Source: Lachnospiraceae bacterium
GTDB lineage: Bacteria > Bacillota > Clostridia > Lachnospirales > Lachnospiraceae
Assembly (NCBI GenBank): GCA_004558185.1
Contig: SFDP01000003.1
Coordinates: forward strand, 10,890 to 74,889
Direction: 5' to 3'
Length of the DNA: 64,000 bases
Shown here: in pieces, positions 44,986 through 53,190 of the stretch
Layout of the letters: every line of letters starts with the position of its first letter
Numbering within the stretch: the stretch's first letter is position 1
The notes under the pieces: generated by a model
Told to the model about the DNA's origin: nothing
Database searches by the model: none
What the model saw: the letters and a program-made list of their open reading frames with translations, nothing else
Position numbers and translations under genes: made by a program

Positions 44986-46062
44986 ATGCGGCAGACAAAT
45001 GACTATGAAGATAATAGCGGCGGGCTTCCCCTCATCGGTATGGCATTGGGGGTTTCCTTCTTTGTTTTGCTGATTTTGCTCCTGGTAGTTTCCCTGAATA
45101 AAAAAAACAGCTCACCAAGCCGCCCTCAGGCGGCAGCGGTGAGCAGTGAGGAAGAGGATACTACAGATTATCTGGCAGGGAGCAATTTGGTAGCCAGTGA
45201 TTTGGGATTCTGGGATATGTATCCTCCTGAGGAAGAGACCTCCACGGTAACTGAGGAAAAGACCCAGGAGGAAGAAACCACTACTGAAGAGGATCCTGCT
45301 ACTGACGGAAAGCACGTACAGGTAACCCTGAGAGACGGAACTACAGAATGGTTGGAAATCAACCCAAAATGGAAGAGAAATACCTATGATTTCAGCAATC
45401 TGGTCAGTAAGAATAACCTGCTGAAATATTATGCAGACGGAAAACAGGCTTCTTACCTGGGAATTGACCTTTCCCGTTATCAAAAGGAAGTGAACTATGG
45501 GGCGCTGAAAAATGAGGGAATAGATTTCTGCATGATCAGGGTAGGAGCCAGAGGGTATGAAACGGGAACGATCCAGGCTGACGATATGTTTGAAACTCAT
45601 ATTGCAGGGGTGACACAGGCAGGAATTGATGTGGGATTATACTTCTATTCCCAGGCCATTACGGAAGCAGAGGCTGTTGAAGAGGCCAACTATCTGCTGA
45701 GCAGAATCGGCACTCATAAGATCACCTATCCCATAGCCTTTGACATGGAATATGTAGAAAATGATACTGCCCGGATTGAAACCCTGACCAATTCGGAAAG
45801 AACAAAGATTGCTCTGGCCTTTCTGAAGCGTATTGAAGAAGCAGGCTATACAGGGATGCTTTACGGAAATAAGGAATGGCTGCTGAAGCGTATTGACCTG
45901 TCCCAGTTTGAAGAATACGATATCTGGCTGGCACAGGAGGCAGATATACCGGATTATCCATATACCTATTCCATGTGGCAATATTCCCGGAAGGGAGAGA
46001 TCTACGGGATAGATGGCTATGTGGATCTGAATATCAGTTTTGTAGATTATTCAGCCCGGTAA
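44986..46062 (+). CDS. membrane-anchored GH25 muramidase
   Basis: A 358-residue peptidoglycan hydrolase. An N-terminal membrane helix (about 20-42) is followed by an acidic, Thr/Glu-rich linker (about 60-110) and a glycoside hydrolase 25 (Chalaropsis-type lysozyme) domain. Key acids are the Asp in LGIDLSRYQ, the DxE pair in AFDMEYVE, and the final Asp in YVDLNISF. GH25 enzymes cut the MurNAc-GlcNAc bond. It lies 18 bases after rnfB, and its last 29 bases overlap the 3' end of the convergent AP2 gene. Its terminator lies inside that gene. Confidence 0.9.
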   Translation: MRQTNDYEDNSGGLPLIGMALGVSFFVLLILLLVVSLNKKNSSPSRPQAAAVSSEEEDTTDYLAGSNLVASDLGFWDMYPPEEETSTVTEEKTQEEETTTEEDPATDGKHVQVTLRDGTTEWLEINPKWKRNTYDFSNLVSKNNLLKYYADGKQASYLGIDLSRYQKEVNYGALKNEGIDFCMIRVGARGYETGTIQADDMFETHIAGVTQAGIDVGLYFYSQAITEAEAVEEANYLLSRIGTHKITYPIAFDMEYVENDTARIETLTNSERTKIALAFLKRIEEAGYTGMLYGNKEWLLKRIDLSQFEEYDIWLAQEADIPDYPYTYSMWQYSRKGEIYGIDGYVDLNISFVDYSAR

Positions 46063-46840
46063 GTTTTGGAGAAATAGACAATCTGGAATAGATATCAGCG
46101 TAAACAGAAGGTGTAATGCCTTCTGTTTCGTTTTGCATAAAATTTTTTTGGCAGCCTTTTTTTCTAACCACATCCACAGCCTTGTTGTAGGCGATGGCGG
46201 CCTCCAGGGCGCTGTCATAATACCCGATGGTATAGTTTCCTTTAAGGTGAAGTACGGCTTTGAACATCTTTTTTCCACGATACTCTACTGCCGATACTCC
46301 CTGATAGGGATTTAAAATCTCAATATTTTCATAGCGGTAATCGTGGCAATCGCCATTGACAAAACGATAATCCTTCCCTTCTACCGCATAGTTTTTTATT
46401 CCATATCGATTAGGAAGATTCAGTTGCATACCATAATGAGCTACGAACAGATGGCCTTTACGGCGGGAAATCTTGTGGGAGGCATAAAAAAACAGATCAT
46501 CAATATCGAAGGTAAGCCGAAGATTTTCTTCCAGATAATAATGAAAGAATGATGCCCGAACATAAATGGGCGTAGAAAAATAAATATGATTATCCCGAAA
46601 ATTGCATAAAATCACCCATTTTTCAAAAGGCAGAGCATGACCCAGGGGGTGTTGAGAATAGCTTTCAAGAGTGATTTCAGGGTGTTTTAAAAGCTCAGTA
46701 GCCTGCTGGTAGGCTCTGTGCGCTTCCAAAGCAGTAGGAAAGCTCCCCAGACTGATGTGTTTATTTTTAAAGGTACAGGAAGAACGATAATAAAGGCTTC
46801 CATCTTTTTTTCGACTTTCAAAGCTACCGGGCAGATTCAT
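46034..46840 (-). CDS. AP2-domain protein with degenerate HNH-like centre
   Basis: A 268-residue protein with two AP2/ERF-like DNA-binding units: one near residues 10-50 (YRSSCTFKNKHISLGSFPTA, LEAHRAY) and one near 205-245 (MFKAVLHLKGNYTIGYYDSA, LEAAIAYNKA). Between them, FVNGDCHDYRYENIEILN keeps the NG.. D.R.EN.E. frame of HNH homing endonucleases but lacks the catalytic His pair. It therefore resembles a homing endonuclease that has lost cleavage and could act as a DNA-binding regulator. It is convergent with, and overlaps, the GH25 gene. Confidence 0.75.
   Translation of the reverse strand: MNLPGSFESRKKDGSLYYRSSCTFKNKHISLGSFPTALEAHRAYQQATELLKHPEITLESYSQHPLGHALPFEKWVILCNFRDNHIYFSTPIYVRASFFHYYLEENLRLTFDIDDLFFYASHKISRRKGHLFVAHYGMQLNLPNRYGIKNYAVEGKDYRFVNGDCHDYRYENIEILNPYQGVSAVEYRGKKMFKAVLHLKGNYTIGYYDSALEAAIAYNKAVDVVRKKGCQKNFMQNETEGITPSVYADIYSRLSISPKLTGLNNLQN
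46102..46134 (+). terminator. plus-strand terminator inside the AP2 gene
   Basis: AAACAGAAGG and CCTTCTGTTT, perfect 10-bp arms around a 7-base loop, then CG and TTTT. It lies 39 bases past the GH25 stop and within the antisense coding region of the AP2 gene. Confidence 0.8.
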
Positions 46841-47064
46841 GGGCTTCCTCCAAAGCAGGCAGGTTATCTTTTGAACAGCGATTAGTGGGTAAAAATAAAC
46901 TCAGTCCTTTAATCTTTCTTTTTCAACCTTAACACTTCCGTAAAAATTTAGAAATATTTTTTCTACCTGCTGTATAGACTATTATTGTACAAGTTTTTTT
47001 CCCATGCGTAAAGCTCTTAAATTTTAACCATTAATAGGGGAAAAAAAGAAATATGGAGGTGACT
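46841..47064. other. divergent intergenic region
   Basis: 224 AT-rich bases between the AP2 gene and the cell-wall hydrolase, which are divergent. Promoters for both must lie here, but I cannot place a convincing -35/-10 pair. No repeat or RNA gene was recognised. Confidence 0.5.
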
Positions 47065-47685
47065 ATGTATAAACGTTATGCCACCCTGTTTGTTCTGTTT
47101 TATCTGGTGATTGGAACAGGCTGGTTGTGTGTACAGGGAATTTTTGTGGATAAACAGGCGGTAAAGGAAGCCTTTATGCTGGTAAATGACAGCAGTGGGG
47201 AGGTGCTGCAGGCAACCAGCTATCTGGGAGTAACACAGGAGCAGGTTTCCACAAAACGGGTCTTGGATATGAATGTACTGATTCGGAAAAACCGAATCGA
47301 GATTACCCAGTCAGAATATGAAAATCTGCTACGCATAGTTGAGGCTGAAGCCGGTGGTGAGGATAAGAAAGGAAAGATGCTGGTAGCCAATGTAGTATTG
47401 AACCGGGTAGAGAATGAAGATTTTCCGGATACGGTAACGGAGGTGATTTTCCAGTCTGAAAATGGAACGACACAGTTTTCCCCGATAAGTGACGGAAGAT
47501 TTTATACGGTGAAGATCAGTCAGGAAACAAAGGAGGCAGTGGATGCTGCCCTGAGAGGAGAGGACAATTCACAGGGGGCTTTATATTTTGTGGCAAGGAA
47601 GGCGGCAGATGACAATAAGCTGCGTTGGTTTGACAAAAATCTGAACAGACTCTTTGCCTACGGAGGACATGAGTTTTTCTCCTGA
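47065..47685 (+). CDS. SleB-like cell-wall hydrolase (Hydrolase_2)
   Basis: A 206-residue secreted or membrane-anchored hydrolase. An N-terminal hydrophobic segment (about 5-28) acts as signal or anchor. The catalytic domain of the Hydrolase_2 family has the conserved block LLRIVEAEAGGEDKKGKMLV, with the catalytic Glu in EAE, followed by ANVVLNRV, FSPISDGRFY and ALYFVA. SleB and CwlJ of this family are spore-cortex lytic enzymes. The start at 47065 follows GGAGGTGA by a few bases; an ATG at 47053 precedes that site. Confidence 0.88.
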   Translation: MYKRYATLFVLFYLVIGTGWLCVQGIFVDKQAVKEAFMLVNDSSGEVLQATSYLGVTQEQVSTKRVLDMNVLIRKNRIEITQSEYENLLRIVEAEAGGEDKKGKMLVANVVLNRVENEDFPDTVTEVIFQSENGTTQFSPISDGRFYTVKISQETKEAVDAALRGEDNSQGALYFVARKAADDNKLRWFDKNLNRLFAYGGHEFFS

Positions 47686-47762
47686 TATTGAAGTTAAAAA
47701 CAAGTTGTGATAAAATGAGCCATGAAAATAAAGGCTGACGGCACTTTGGAATGGAGGAAAAA

Positions 47763-49250
47763 ATGGAATTGTTATATAAAAGCACCAGAGGAGGAGAAGA
47801 GAAGGTAACTGCTTCCCAGGCAATTTTAAAGGGACTGGCCTGTGATGGCGGATTATTCGTACCGGAGAATATCCCCCAGTTTACGACAGAGTTAAAGGCC
47901 TGGAAGGATTATGGCTATAAACAGGTGGCCTATGAGGTAATGAGTCTGTATCTTACCGATTTTACACAAGAGGAACTGATGGAGTGTATTGAACGGGCCT
48001 ATGATGATAAGTTTGATACATCGGCTATTGCTCCTATAGTAGAGGCAGATGGCGCTTTCTATCTGGAATTGTTTCATGGTGCCACCATCGCCTTTAAGGA
48101 TATGGCATTGTCTATTCTTCCCTATTTAATGACTACCAGTGCCAAAAAGAATAAGGTGACAAACGATATCGTTATTCTGACTGCTACCTCCGGCGATACA
48201 GGAAAAGCAGCGCTGGCTGGGTTTTCCGGAGTTGCGGGAACCAAAATCATTGTGTTTTATCCCAAGAATGGGGTAAGCCCGATTCAGGAGAGGCAGATGG
48301 TTACCCAGAAAGGAGAGAATACATACGTTGTAGGGATTCAGGGGAATTTTGATGACGCACAGTCGGGAGTGAAGAAGATTTTCGGAGATAAAGAGCTGGT
48401 GGCTCTACTGGAGGAAAAGGGGTATCAGTTTTCTTCTGCCAATTCCATCAACATTGGCCGTCTTGTTCCTCAGATCGTGTATTATGTCTATGCTTATCTT
48501 ACACTGATCAGGGAGGGAAAGCTGAATGAGGGAGAAACAATCAATGTGGTAGTGCCTACAGGGAACTTTGGCAATATTCTGGCAGCCTATTATGCCAAGA
48601 ATATGGGACTTCCCATAAATAAACTGATTTGCGCCTCCAATGACAATAAGGTGTTGTATGACTTTTTTGAGACCGGATGCTATGACAGAAACCGGGAATT
48701 TATCCTTACGGCATCTCCCTCAATGGATATACTGATTTCCAGCAATCTGGAGCGTCTGATTTATCGTATAGGCGGAGAGGATGCGAAGAAGAATAGCGAA
48801 TTGATGAACAGTCTGGCCGGAAAGGGAAGCTATTCCATTACAGAGGACATGAGAAAGCAGCTTGAGGATTTTGCAGGAGGCTACGCTTCTGAGGAGGAGA
48901 TGGAAGCGAAAATTAAGGATTTATATGAAAAAACAGGCTATGTACTGGATACGCATACGGCGGTGGCAGCCTCTGTATATGACCAGTATGTTTCCCGTAC
49001 AGGAGACAGGACAAAGACGGTAATTGCCTCTACAGCCAGTCCTTTTAAATTTGCCCAAAGTGTATTAAAGTCCATTGATCCGGCATATGATAAGCTGTCT
49101 GATTACGAACAGATCGATGTACTGGCTAAGGTAGCCAATGTCAGGATACCCAATGCCATTGAGGAAATCAGAACCGCCCCTGTTATCCATGACCACGTTT
49201 GCCAAAAAGAGGAAATGGTGCAGGAGATCAAACATTTTTTGGGTATCTGA
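47763..49250 (+). CDS. thrC: threonine synthase
   Basis: A PLP enzyme that converts O-phosphohomoserine to threonine. The N-terminal STRG segment, the PLP-Lys in FHGATIAFKDMALSI, the phosphate loop TATSGDTGKAALAGF and the SANSINIGRLVPQIVYY block are all present. The length (495 residues) matches the long clade of threonine synthases. The start at 47763 (MELLYKSTRGG) follows GGAGGAAAA. No other threonine gene is adjacent. Confidence 0.95.
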   Translation: MELLYKSTRGGEEKVTASQAILKGLACDGGLFVPENIPQFTTELKAWKDYGYKQVAYEVMSLYLTDFTQEELMECIERAYDDKFDTSAIAPIVEADGAFYLELFHGATIAFKDMALSILPYLMTTSAKKNKVTNDIVILTATSGDTGKAALAGFSGVAGTKIIVFYPKNGVSPIQERQMVTQKGENTYVVGIQGNFDDAQSGVKKIFGDKELVALLEEKGYQFSSANSINIGRLVPQIVYYVYAYLTLIREGKLNEGETINVVVPTGNFGNILAAYYAKNMGLPINKLICASNDNKVLYDFFETGCYDRNREFILTASPSMDILISSNLERLIYRIGGEDAKKNSELMNSLAGKGSYSITEDMRKQLEDFAGGYASEEEMEAKIKDLYEKTGYVLDTHTAVAASVYDQYVSRTGDRTKTVIASTASPFKFAQSVLKSIDPAYDKLSDYEQIDVLAKVANVRIPNAIEEIRTAPVIHDHVCQKEEMVQEIKHFLGI

Positions 49251-49291
49251 CGATTGAAGAGGGAAAGCAAATAAGGAGATAAAAGCCGAGT

Positions 49292-49633
49292 ATGGATGTG
49301 GTGAATGGTATCATTCTGGTTTGTGGCATATTTATCCTTTACCAGACGTTTATGATGAAAAAAGAGAAGAGAATTCCCGAGGGAGTATTCGTGACCAAAG
49401 GAACGGTAATTGCTTCAGATGCAGATGTAGAGGGCTTCATTAACTATGTCTGCAAAAAGAGTATTCTTCTGGGGATACTGGGCTGTTTAAGTGGTATAGG
49501 AGGATTGCTGGAGGAGTCATACCCCCGGTATTCCATACTCTATTCAGGAATCAGCATTGCGTTTATGGTATGGCTGGTGGTCTTTATGGTCGTTATCCGC
49601 AAGGCACAGAAAAAATATTTAAGGGCTGTCTAA
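49292..49633 (+). CDS. small membrane protein of unknown function
   Basis: 113 residues with three predicted membrane helices (about 4-20, 55-72 and 83-103) and a short soluble stretch between the first two. I recognise no family. It follows thrC by 41 bases with AAGGAGA before its ATG. Its stop codon lies inside the loop of a terminator. Confidence 0.75.
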   Translation: MDVVNGIILVCGIFILYQTFMMKKEKRIPEGVFVTKGTVIASDADVEGFINYVCKKSILLGILGCLSGIGGLLEESYPRYSILYSGISIAFMVWLVVFMVVIRKAQKKYLRAV

Positions 49634-49647
49634 GCAGCCCTTTTTTT
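49621..49647 (+). terminator. terminator, also facing citrate synthase
   Basis: AAGGGCTG and CAGCCCTT, 8-bp arms with loop TCTAAG, then TTTTT. The stop codon of the small membrane protein is in the loop. It may serve the convergent citrate synthase gene as well. Confidence 0.88.
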
Positions 49648-49680
49648 CATACACGAATTGAACCTGTACGCTTTCTGTCA

Positions 49681-51060
49681 TCAGCGTTCCTTCATCTGTC
49701 TGTAAACCCGATCCTCACATACGCTCTTGTAAGCGGGGCGGATAATCTTACCGTTATTGGCCAGCTCCTCCATCCGATGGGCACTCCAGCCGGAGATACG
49801 AGCCATGGCAAAAATAGGAGTATATAATTCCATGGGAAGCTCCAGCATATGATAAACGAAGCCGGAGTAAAAGTCCACGTTGATGCTTACCCCCTTATAG
49901 ATCTGGCGCTCCTTTGCAATAACCTGAGGAGCCAGCCGTTCTACCATGGAGTAGAGAGCAAATTCCTTTTCCAGTCCCTTTTCTTTTGACAGATCCTGAA
50001 CAAATTTCTTAAATACGACTGCACGGGGATCGGATTTGGAATAGACCGCATGGCCTACACCATAGATCAGTCCTGCCTGATCAAAGGCTTCCTTATGAAG
50101 CAGTCTGGCCAGATAGCTGCTGACCTCATCCTCATCCTCCCAGTCAGAGACCTCCTTCTTCATATCCTCAAACATCTGTACTACCTTGATGTTTGCACCG
50201 CCATGACGGGGACCCTTAAGGGAGCCGATAGCTGCTGCAATAACGGAGTAGGTATCCGTTAACGAGGAAGAAACCACATGAGTAGTAAAGGAAGAATTGT
50301 TTCCGCCTCCATGTTCCATATGAAGAACCAGAGCAATATCTAAAATTCGTGCTTCCAAAGGGGTATATTTGCTGTCAGGGCGCAGAATATGTAAAATATT
50401 TTCTGCGGTAGACAGTCCCCACACCGGCTGATGGATATGAAGGCTTCCGCCGTCATGATAATAACGATAGGCCTGATAGCCATAAATGGAAAGCAGAGGA
50501 AAAAGGCTGATGAGCTGAAGAGACTGTCTTAGTACGTTGGGAAGAGAGGTGTCGTCTGCCCGATCATCATAGGAATACAGGGTCAATACACTTCTGGCCA
50601 GCGTATTCATCATGTCTCTGCTGGGTGCCTTCATAATAATATCTCTTACGAAGCTGGTGGGAAGGCTGCGGTAAAAATAAAGCAGCTCCTGAAATTCGCT
50701 TAACTGCTTTTTGGTAGGAAGCTGGTCAAATAAAAGCAGGTAGCTCACTTCCTCAAAGCCGAAGCGATTTTCAGAAGAAAAGCCCTGCACCAGATCCTCC
50801 ACATTGTATCCACGGTAGAACAATTTGCCATGAATGGGAACGGTTTCGCCATCCACGACCTTAGAGGCACGAACGTCTGAAATGTTGGTCAGTCCCGCCA
50901 GGACACCCTTACCGTTCAAATCTCGCAAACCACGTTTTACCTCGTATCTGGTAAACAGCTCAGAGTCAATAATACCGGCTCTTTCACTTAACTTTGCTAA
51001 TTGTACAATATCAGGGGTAACCTCAGAATAGATATTGGAATTCGTCATCATCATTGCCAC
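49681..51060 (-). CDS. gltA: citrate synthase family protein
   Basis: A 459-residue citrate/2-methylcitrate synthase that condenses acetyl-CoA (or propionyl-CoA) with oxaloacetate. Conserved parts are the HGKLFYRGYNVEDLV block, the catalytic region LHMEHGGGNNSSF, LKGPRHGGAN, the active-site His in GVGHAVYSKSDPR and the catalytic Asp in NVDFYSGF. It uses the same oxaloacetate as the PEP carboxykinase and OadA-type proteins in this window. Citrate and 2-methylcitrate synthases cannot be separated by eye. It is transcribed opposite to its neighbours; aconitase and isocitrate dehydrogenase are not nearby. Confidence 0.92.
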   Translation of the reverse strand: MAMMMTNSNIYSEVTPDIVQLAKLSERAGIIDSELFTRYEVKRGLRDLNGKGVLAGLTNISDVRASKVVDGETVPIHGKLFYRGYNVEDLVQGFSSENRFGFEEVSYLLLFDQLPTKKQLSEFQELLYFYRSLPTSFVRDIIMKAPSRDMMNTLARSVLTLYSYDDRADDTSLPNVLRQSLQLISLFPLLSIYGYQAYRYYHDGGSLHIHQPVWGLSTAENILHILRPDSKYTPLEARILDIALVLHMEHGGGNNSSFTTHVVSSSLTDTYSVIAAAIGSLKGPRHGGANIKVVQMFEDMKKEVSDWEDEDEVSSYLARLLHKEAFDQAGLIYGVGHAVYSKSDPRAVVFKKFVQDLSKEKGLEKEFALYSMVERLAPQVIAKERQIYKGVSINVDFYSGFVYHMLELPMELYTPIFAMARISGWSAHRMEELANNGKIIRPAYKSVCEDRVYRQMKER

Positions 51061-51201
51061 CTTTCTCTATTAAGATTTGATTAATTGTACCGTTGCAGTG
51101 TAAAATACTACAGGATATCGGTAAATTTCATTTGTATAGAAAAATCCAATATGCTACAGTGTAACATGATAGTTAACTTCTTGACAAGGAGATTAAAGGA
51201 G

Positions 51202-51231
51202 TTTACAAAAATTTAAAAAATGAGTTATGAT
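51202..51231 (+). promoter_or_regulatory. promoter of the aminopeptidase gene
   Basis: TTTACA (51202-51207), an 18-base spacer and TATGAT (51226-51231), 34 bases before the GTG start at 51265. The rest of the 204-base divergent gap holds two CAGTGTAA direct repeats (about 51096 and 51156) that could be regulator half-sites. Confidence 0.6.
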
Positions 51232-51264
51232 AGAAATACAGTCAAAAAGAAAGGAAAAGAAACC

Positions 51265-53055
51265 GTGGAAAGTAAGGAAAGAATTACTGCATTACGCAGC
51301 TTAATGAAAGAAAATCACATCGATTATTATTTTATCACTACCTCTGACTATCACAATTCGGAGTATGTGGATGACTATTTTAAGGCAAGAGAGTATATGT
51401 CAGGCTTCACCGGCTCCAATGGAGACCTGCTGATCGGTGCTGACTTTGCCGGTCTGTGGACTGATGGAAGATATTTTATCCAGGCTGAAAGAGAGCTTGA
51501 AGGGAGTGGCATCCTCCTGTTTCGTATGGGAGAGGAGGGGGTTTGCGGCATAACGGAATATCTTACGGAGCATATTGAGCAGGGGCAGACATTGGCCTTT
51601 GATGGAAGGTGTGTTTCGATTCAAATGGGTAAAAGGCTGGAAAAAGCAGTAGAAAAAAAAGAAGCTCATATTCTCTATGAAGTTGATTATATAGAGCGTT
51701 TATGGAAGAACCGTCCTTCCAGAAGAGCCAGTCAGGCCTTTCTTTTGCCCCATGAGCTTTGTGGGAAAAATCAGAAGGAGAAGCTGGAGCTGGTAAGGAC
51801 AAAGATGGAAAAGCTGGACTGCTCCAGCCTGGTATTAAACAAGCTGGATGATATAATGTGGCTGTTTAATCTCAGAGGAGGAGATGTAGAATGTAATCCT
51901 GTGGCCTTAGCCTACAGCATTATCACACAGAAGGACTGCTTTTTGTTTTTACAAAAGGCTGCCCTTACCGATAAGGTAAAGGAAGAGCTGGCTGCCTCTT
52001 CAGTAGTGCTGAAGGATTATGACCGGTTTAATGAGGAGCTGGAGCAAATCCCGTGGGAAGGAAGGGTGCTTTTAGACAAAGAAAACAGTAACTACAGCAT
52101 TTATAAGCTGGTGGAAAAGAAAGCAGAGGTGGTTTTGGGCACCAATCCGACCCAGAAGCTGAAGGCCATTAAAAATGAAGTGGAATTGGAGCAGATGAAA
52201 CGGGTATATTTACTGGATTCGCTGGTGGTCTGCCGTTTTATGCGCTGGTTAAAGGAAAATGTGGGAAAAATCCCCATGACAGAGCTTTCGGCAGCCCGGT
52301 ATATGGATCAGCTAAGAAGAGATACAGAAGGCTTTTTGGATCTGTCCTTCCCCACTATCTGTGCCTATCGGGAAAATGCAGCTATGATGCATTATCAGGC
52401 AACCACTAAGCAGGATAAGGAGATTCAGGCAGAGGGGATGCTGCTGATCGACTCTGGCGGTCAGTATATGGGCGGCACCACAGACGTCACCAGAACCTAT
52501 TGTCTGGGAGAAGTGACAGCGGAAATGAAGGATCATTATACCGCAGTGGTCGTGGGTATGCTCCGTCTTTTAAATGGGAAATTTTTATATGGCTGTACGG
52601 GGCGGAACCTGGATATTCTGGCCAGAGGTCCCCTGTGGGATATGGGAATCGATTACAAGTGCGGAACAGGCCACGGTATCGGCTATATTCTTAATGTCCA
52701 TGAGGGTCCCCAGAATATCCGGTGGCGCTTTAGTGAGGGCATGGAAGAAGTCATTCTGGAGGAGGGAATGGTACTCTCCAATGAACCGGGCGTATACAAG
52801 GCCGGAAGCCACGGAATCCGTATAGAAAATATTATGGCAGTAAAAAAAGGAATAAAAAATGAGGATGGTCAGTTTATGGAGTTTGAAGGACTGACCTATG
52901 CGCCTATTGATTTGCAGCTTATTAATCCGGATATAATGGAAAAAAGGGATATCCTGAATCTGAACCGTTATCACCGTCAGGTATATGAGAGAATTGCACC
53001 CCTGATGACTGAGGAGGAAAAAAACTGGCTGCAGGAGGTAACCAAAGAAATCTGA
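51265..53055 (+). CDS. Xaa-Pro aminopeptidase (M24B, long form)
   Basis: A dinuclear-metal aminopeptidase of about 596 residues that removes N-terminal residues before proline. It has the three-domain long form of aminopeptidase P. The metal ligands are the two Asp in LIDSGGQYMGGTTDVTRTY, the His in GTGHGIGYILNVHEGP, and the Glu residues in NEPGVY and GIRIEN. The start is placed at GTG 51265 (after AAAGGAAA). The longer in-frame ATG at 51220 lies upstream of the likely -10 box, so it would not be transcribed from that promoter. Confidence 0.9.
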   Translation: MESKERITALRSLMKENHIDYYFITTSDYHNSEYVDDYFKAREYMSGFTGSNGDLLIGADFAGLWTDGRYFIQAERELEGSGILLFRMGEEGVCGITEYLTEHIEQGQTLAFDGRCVSIQMGKRLEKAVEKKEAHILYEVDYIERLWKNRPSRRASQAFLLPHELCGKNQKEKLELVRTKMEKLDCSSLVLNKLDDIMWLFNLRGGDVECNPVALAYSIITQKDCFLFLQKAALTDKVKEELAASSVVLKDYDRFNEELEQIPWEGRVLLDKENSNYSIYKLVEKKAEVVLGTNPTQKLKAIKNEVELEQMKRVYLLDSLVVCRFMRWLKENVGKIPMTELSAARYMDQLRRDTEGFLDLSFPTICAYRENAAMMHYQATTKQDKEIQAEGMLLIDSGGQYMGGTTDVTRTYCLGEVTAEMKDHYTAVVVGMLRLLNGKFLYGCTGRNLDILARGPLWDMGIDYKCGTGHGIGYILNVHEGPQNIRWRFSEGMEEVILEEGMVLSNEPGVYKAGSHGIRIENIMAVKKGIKNEDGQFMEFEGLTYAPIDLQLINPDIMEKRDILNLNRYHRQVYERIAPLMTEEEKNWLQEVTKEI

Positions 53056-53128
53056 TTGACGAGGAAATAAGGGGCAGATTATTCCCGCAAAGGGATTGCA
53101 AAAAATTTCACAAACCATAGGGAACACG

Positions 53129-53157
53129 TTGACTTTTGTGGGATTATCTGCCATAAT
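53129..53157 (+). promoter_or_regulatory. pckA promoter
   Basis: TTGACT (53129-53134), a 17-base spacer and CATAAT (53152-53157); the ATG follows at 53191 after AAGGAGG. Confidence 0.82.
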
Positions 53158-53190
53158 ATTCCTTGATAGATTAAACAAGGAGGAAAAATC

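Noticed and set aside
46343..46552. plus-strand frames opposite the AP2 gene
   Set aside because: The minus frame carries the AP2 pattern; these are its shadows.
51220..51264. ATG start for the aminopeptidase
   Set aside because: The likely -10 box (51226-51231) lies inside this stretch; GTG 51265 has a proper ribosome binding site.
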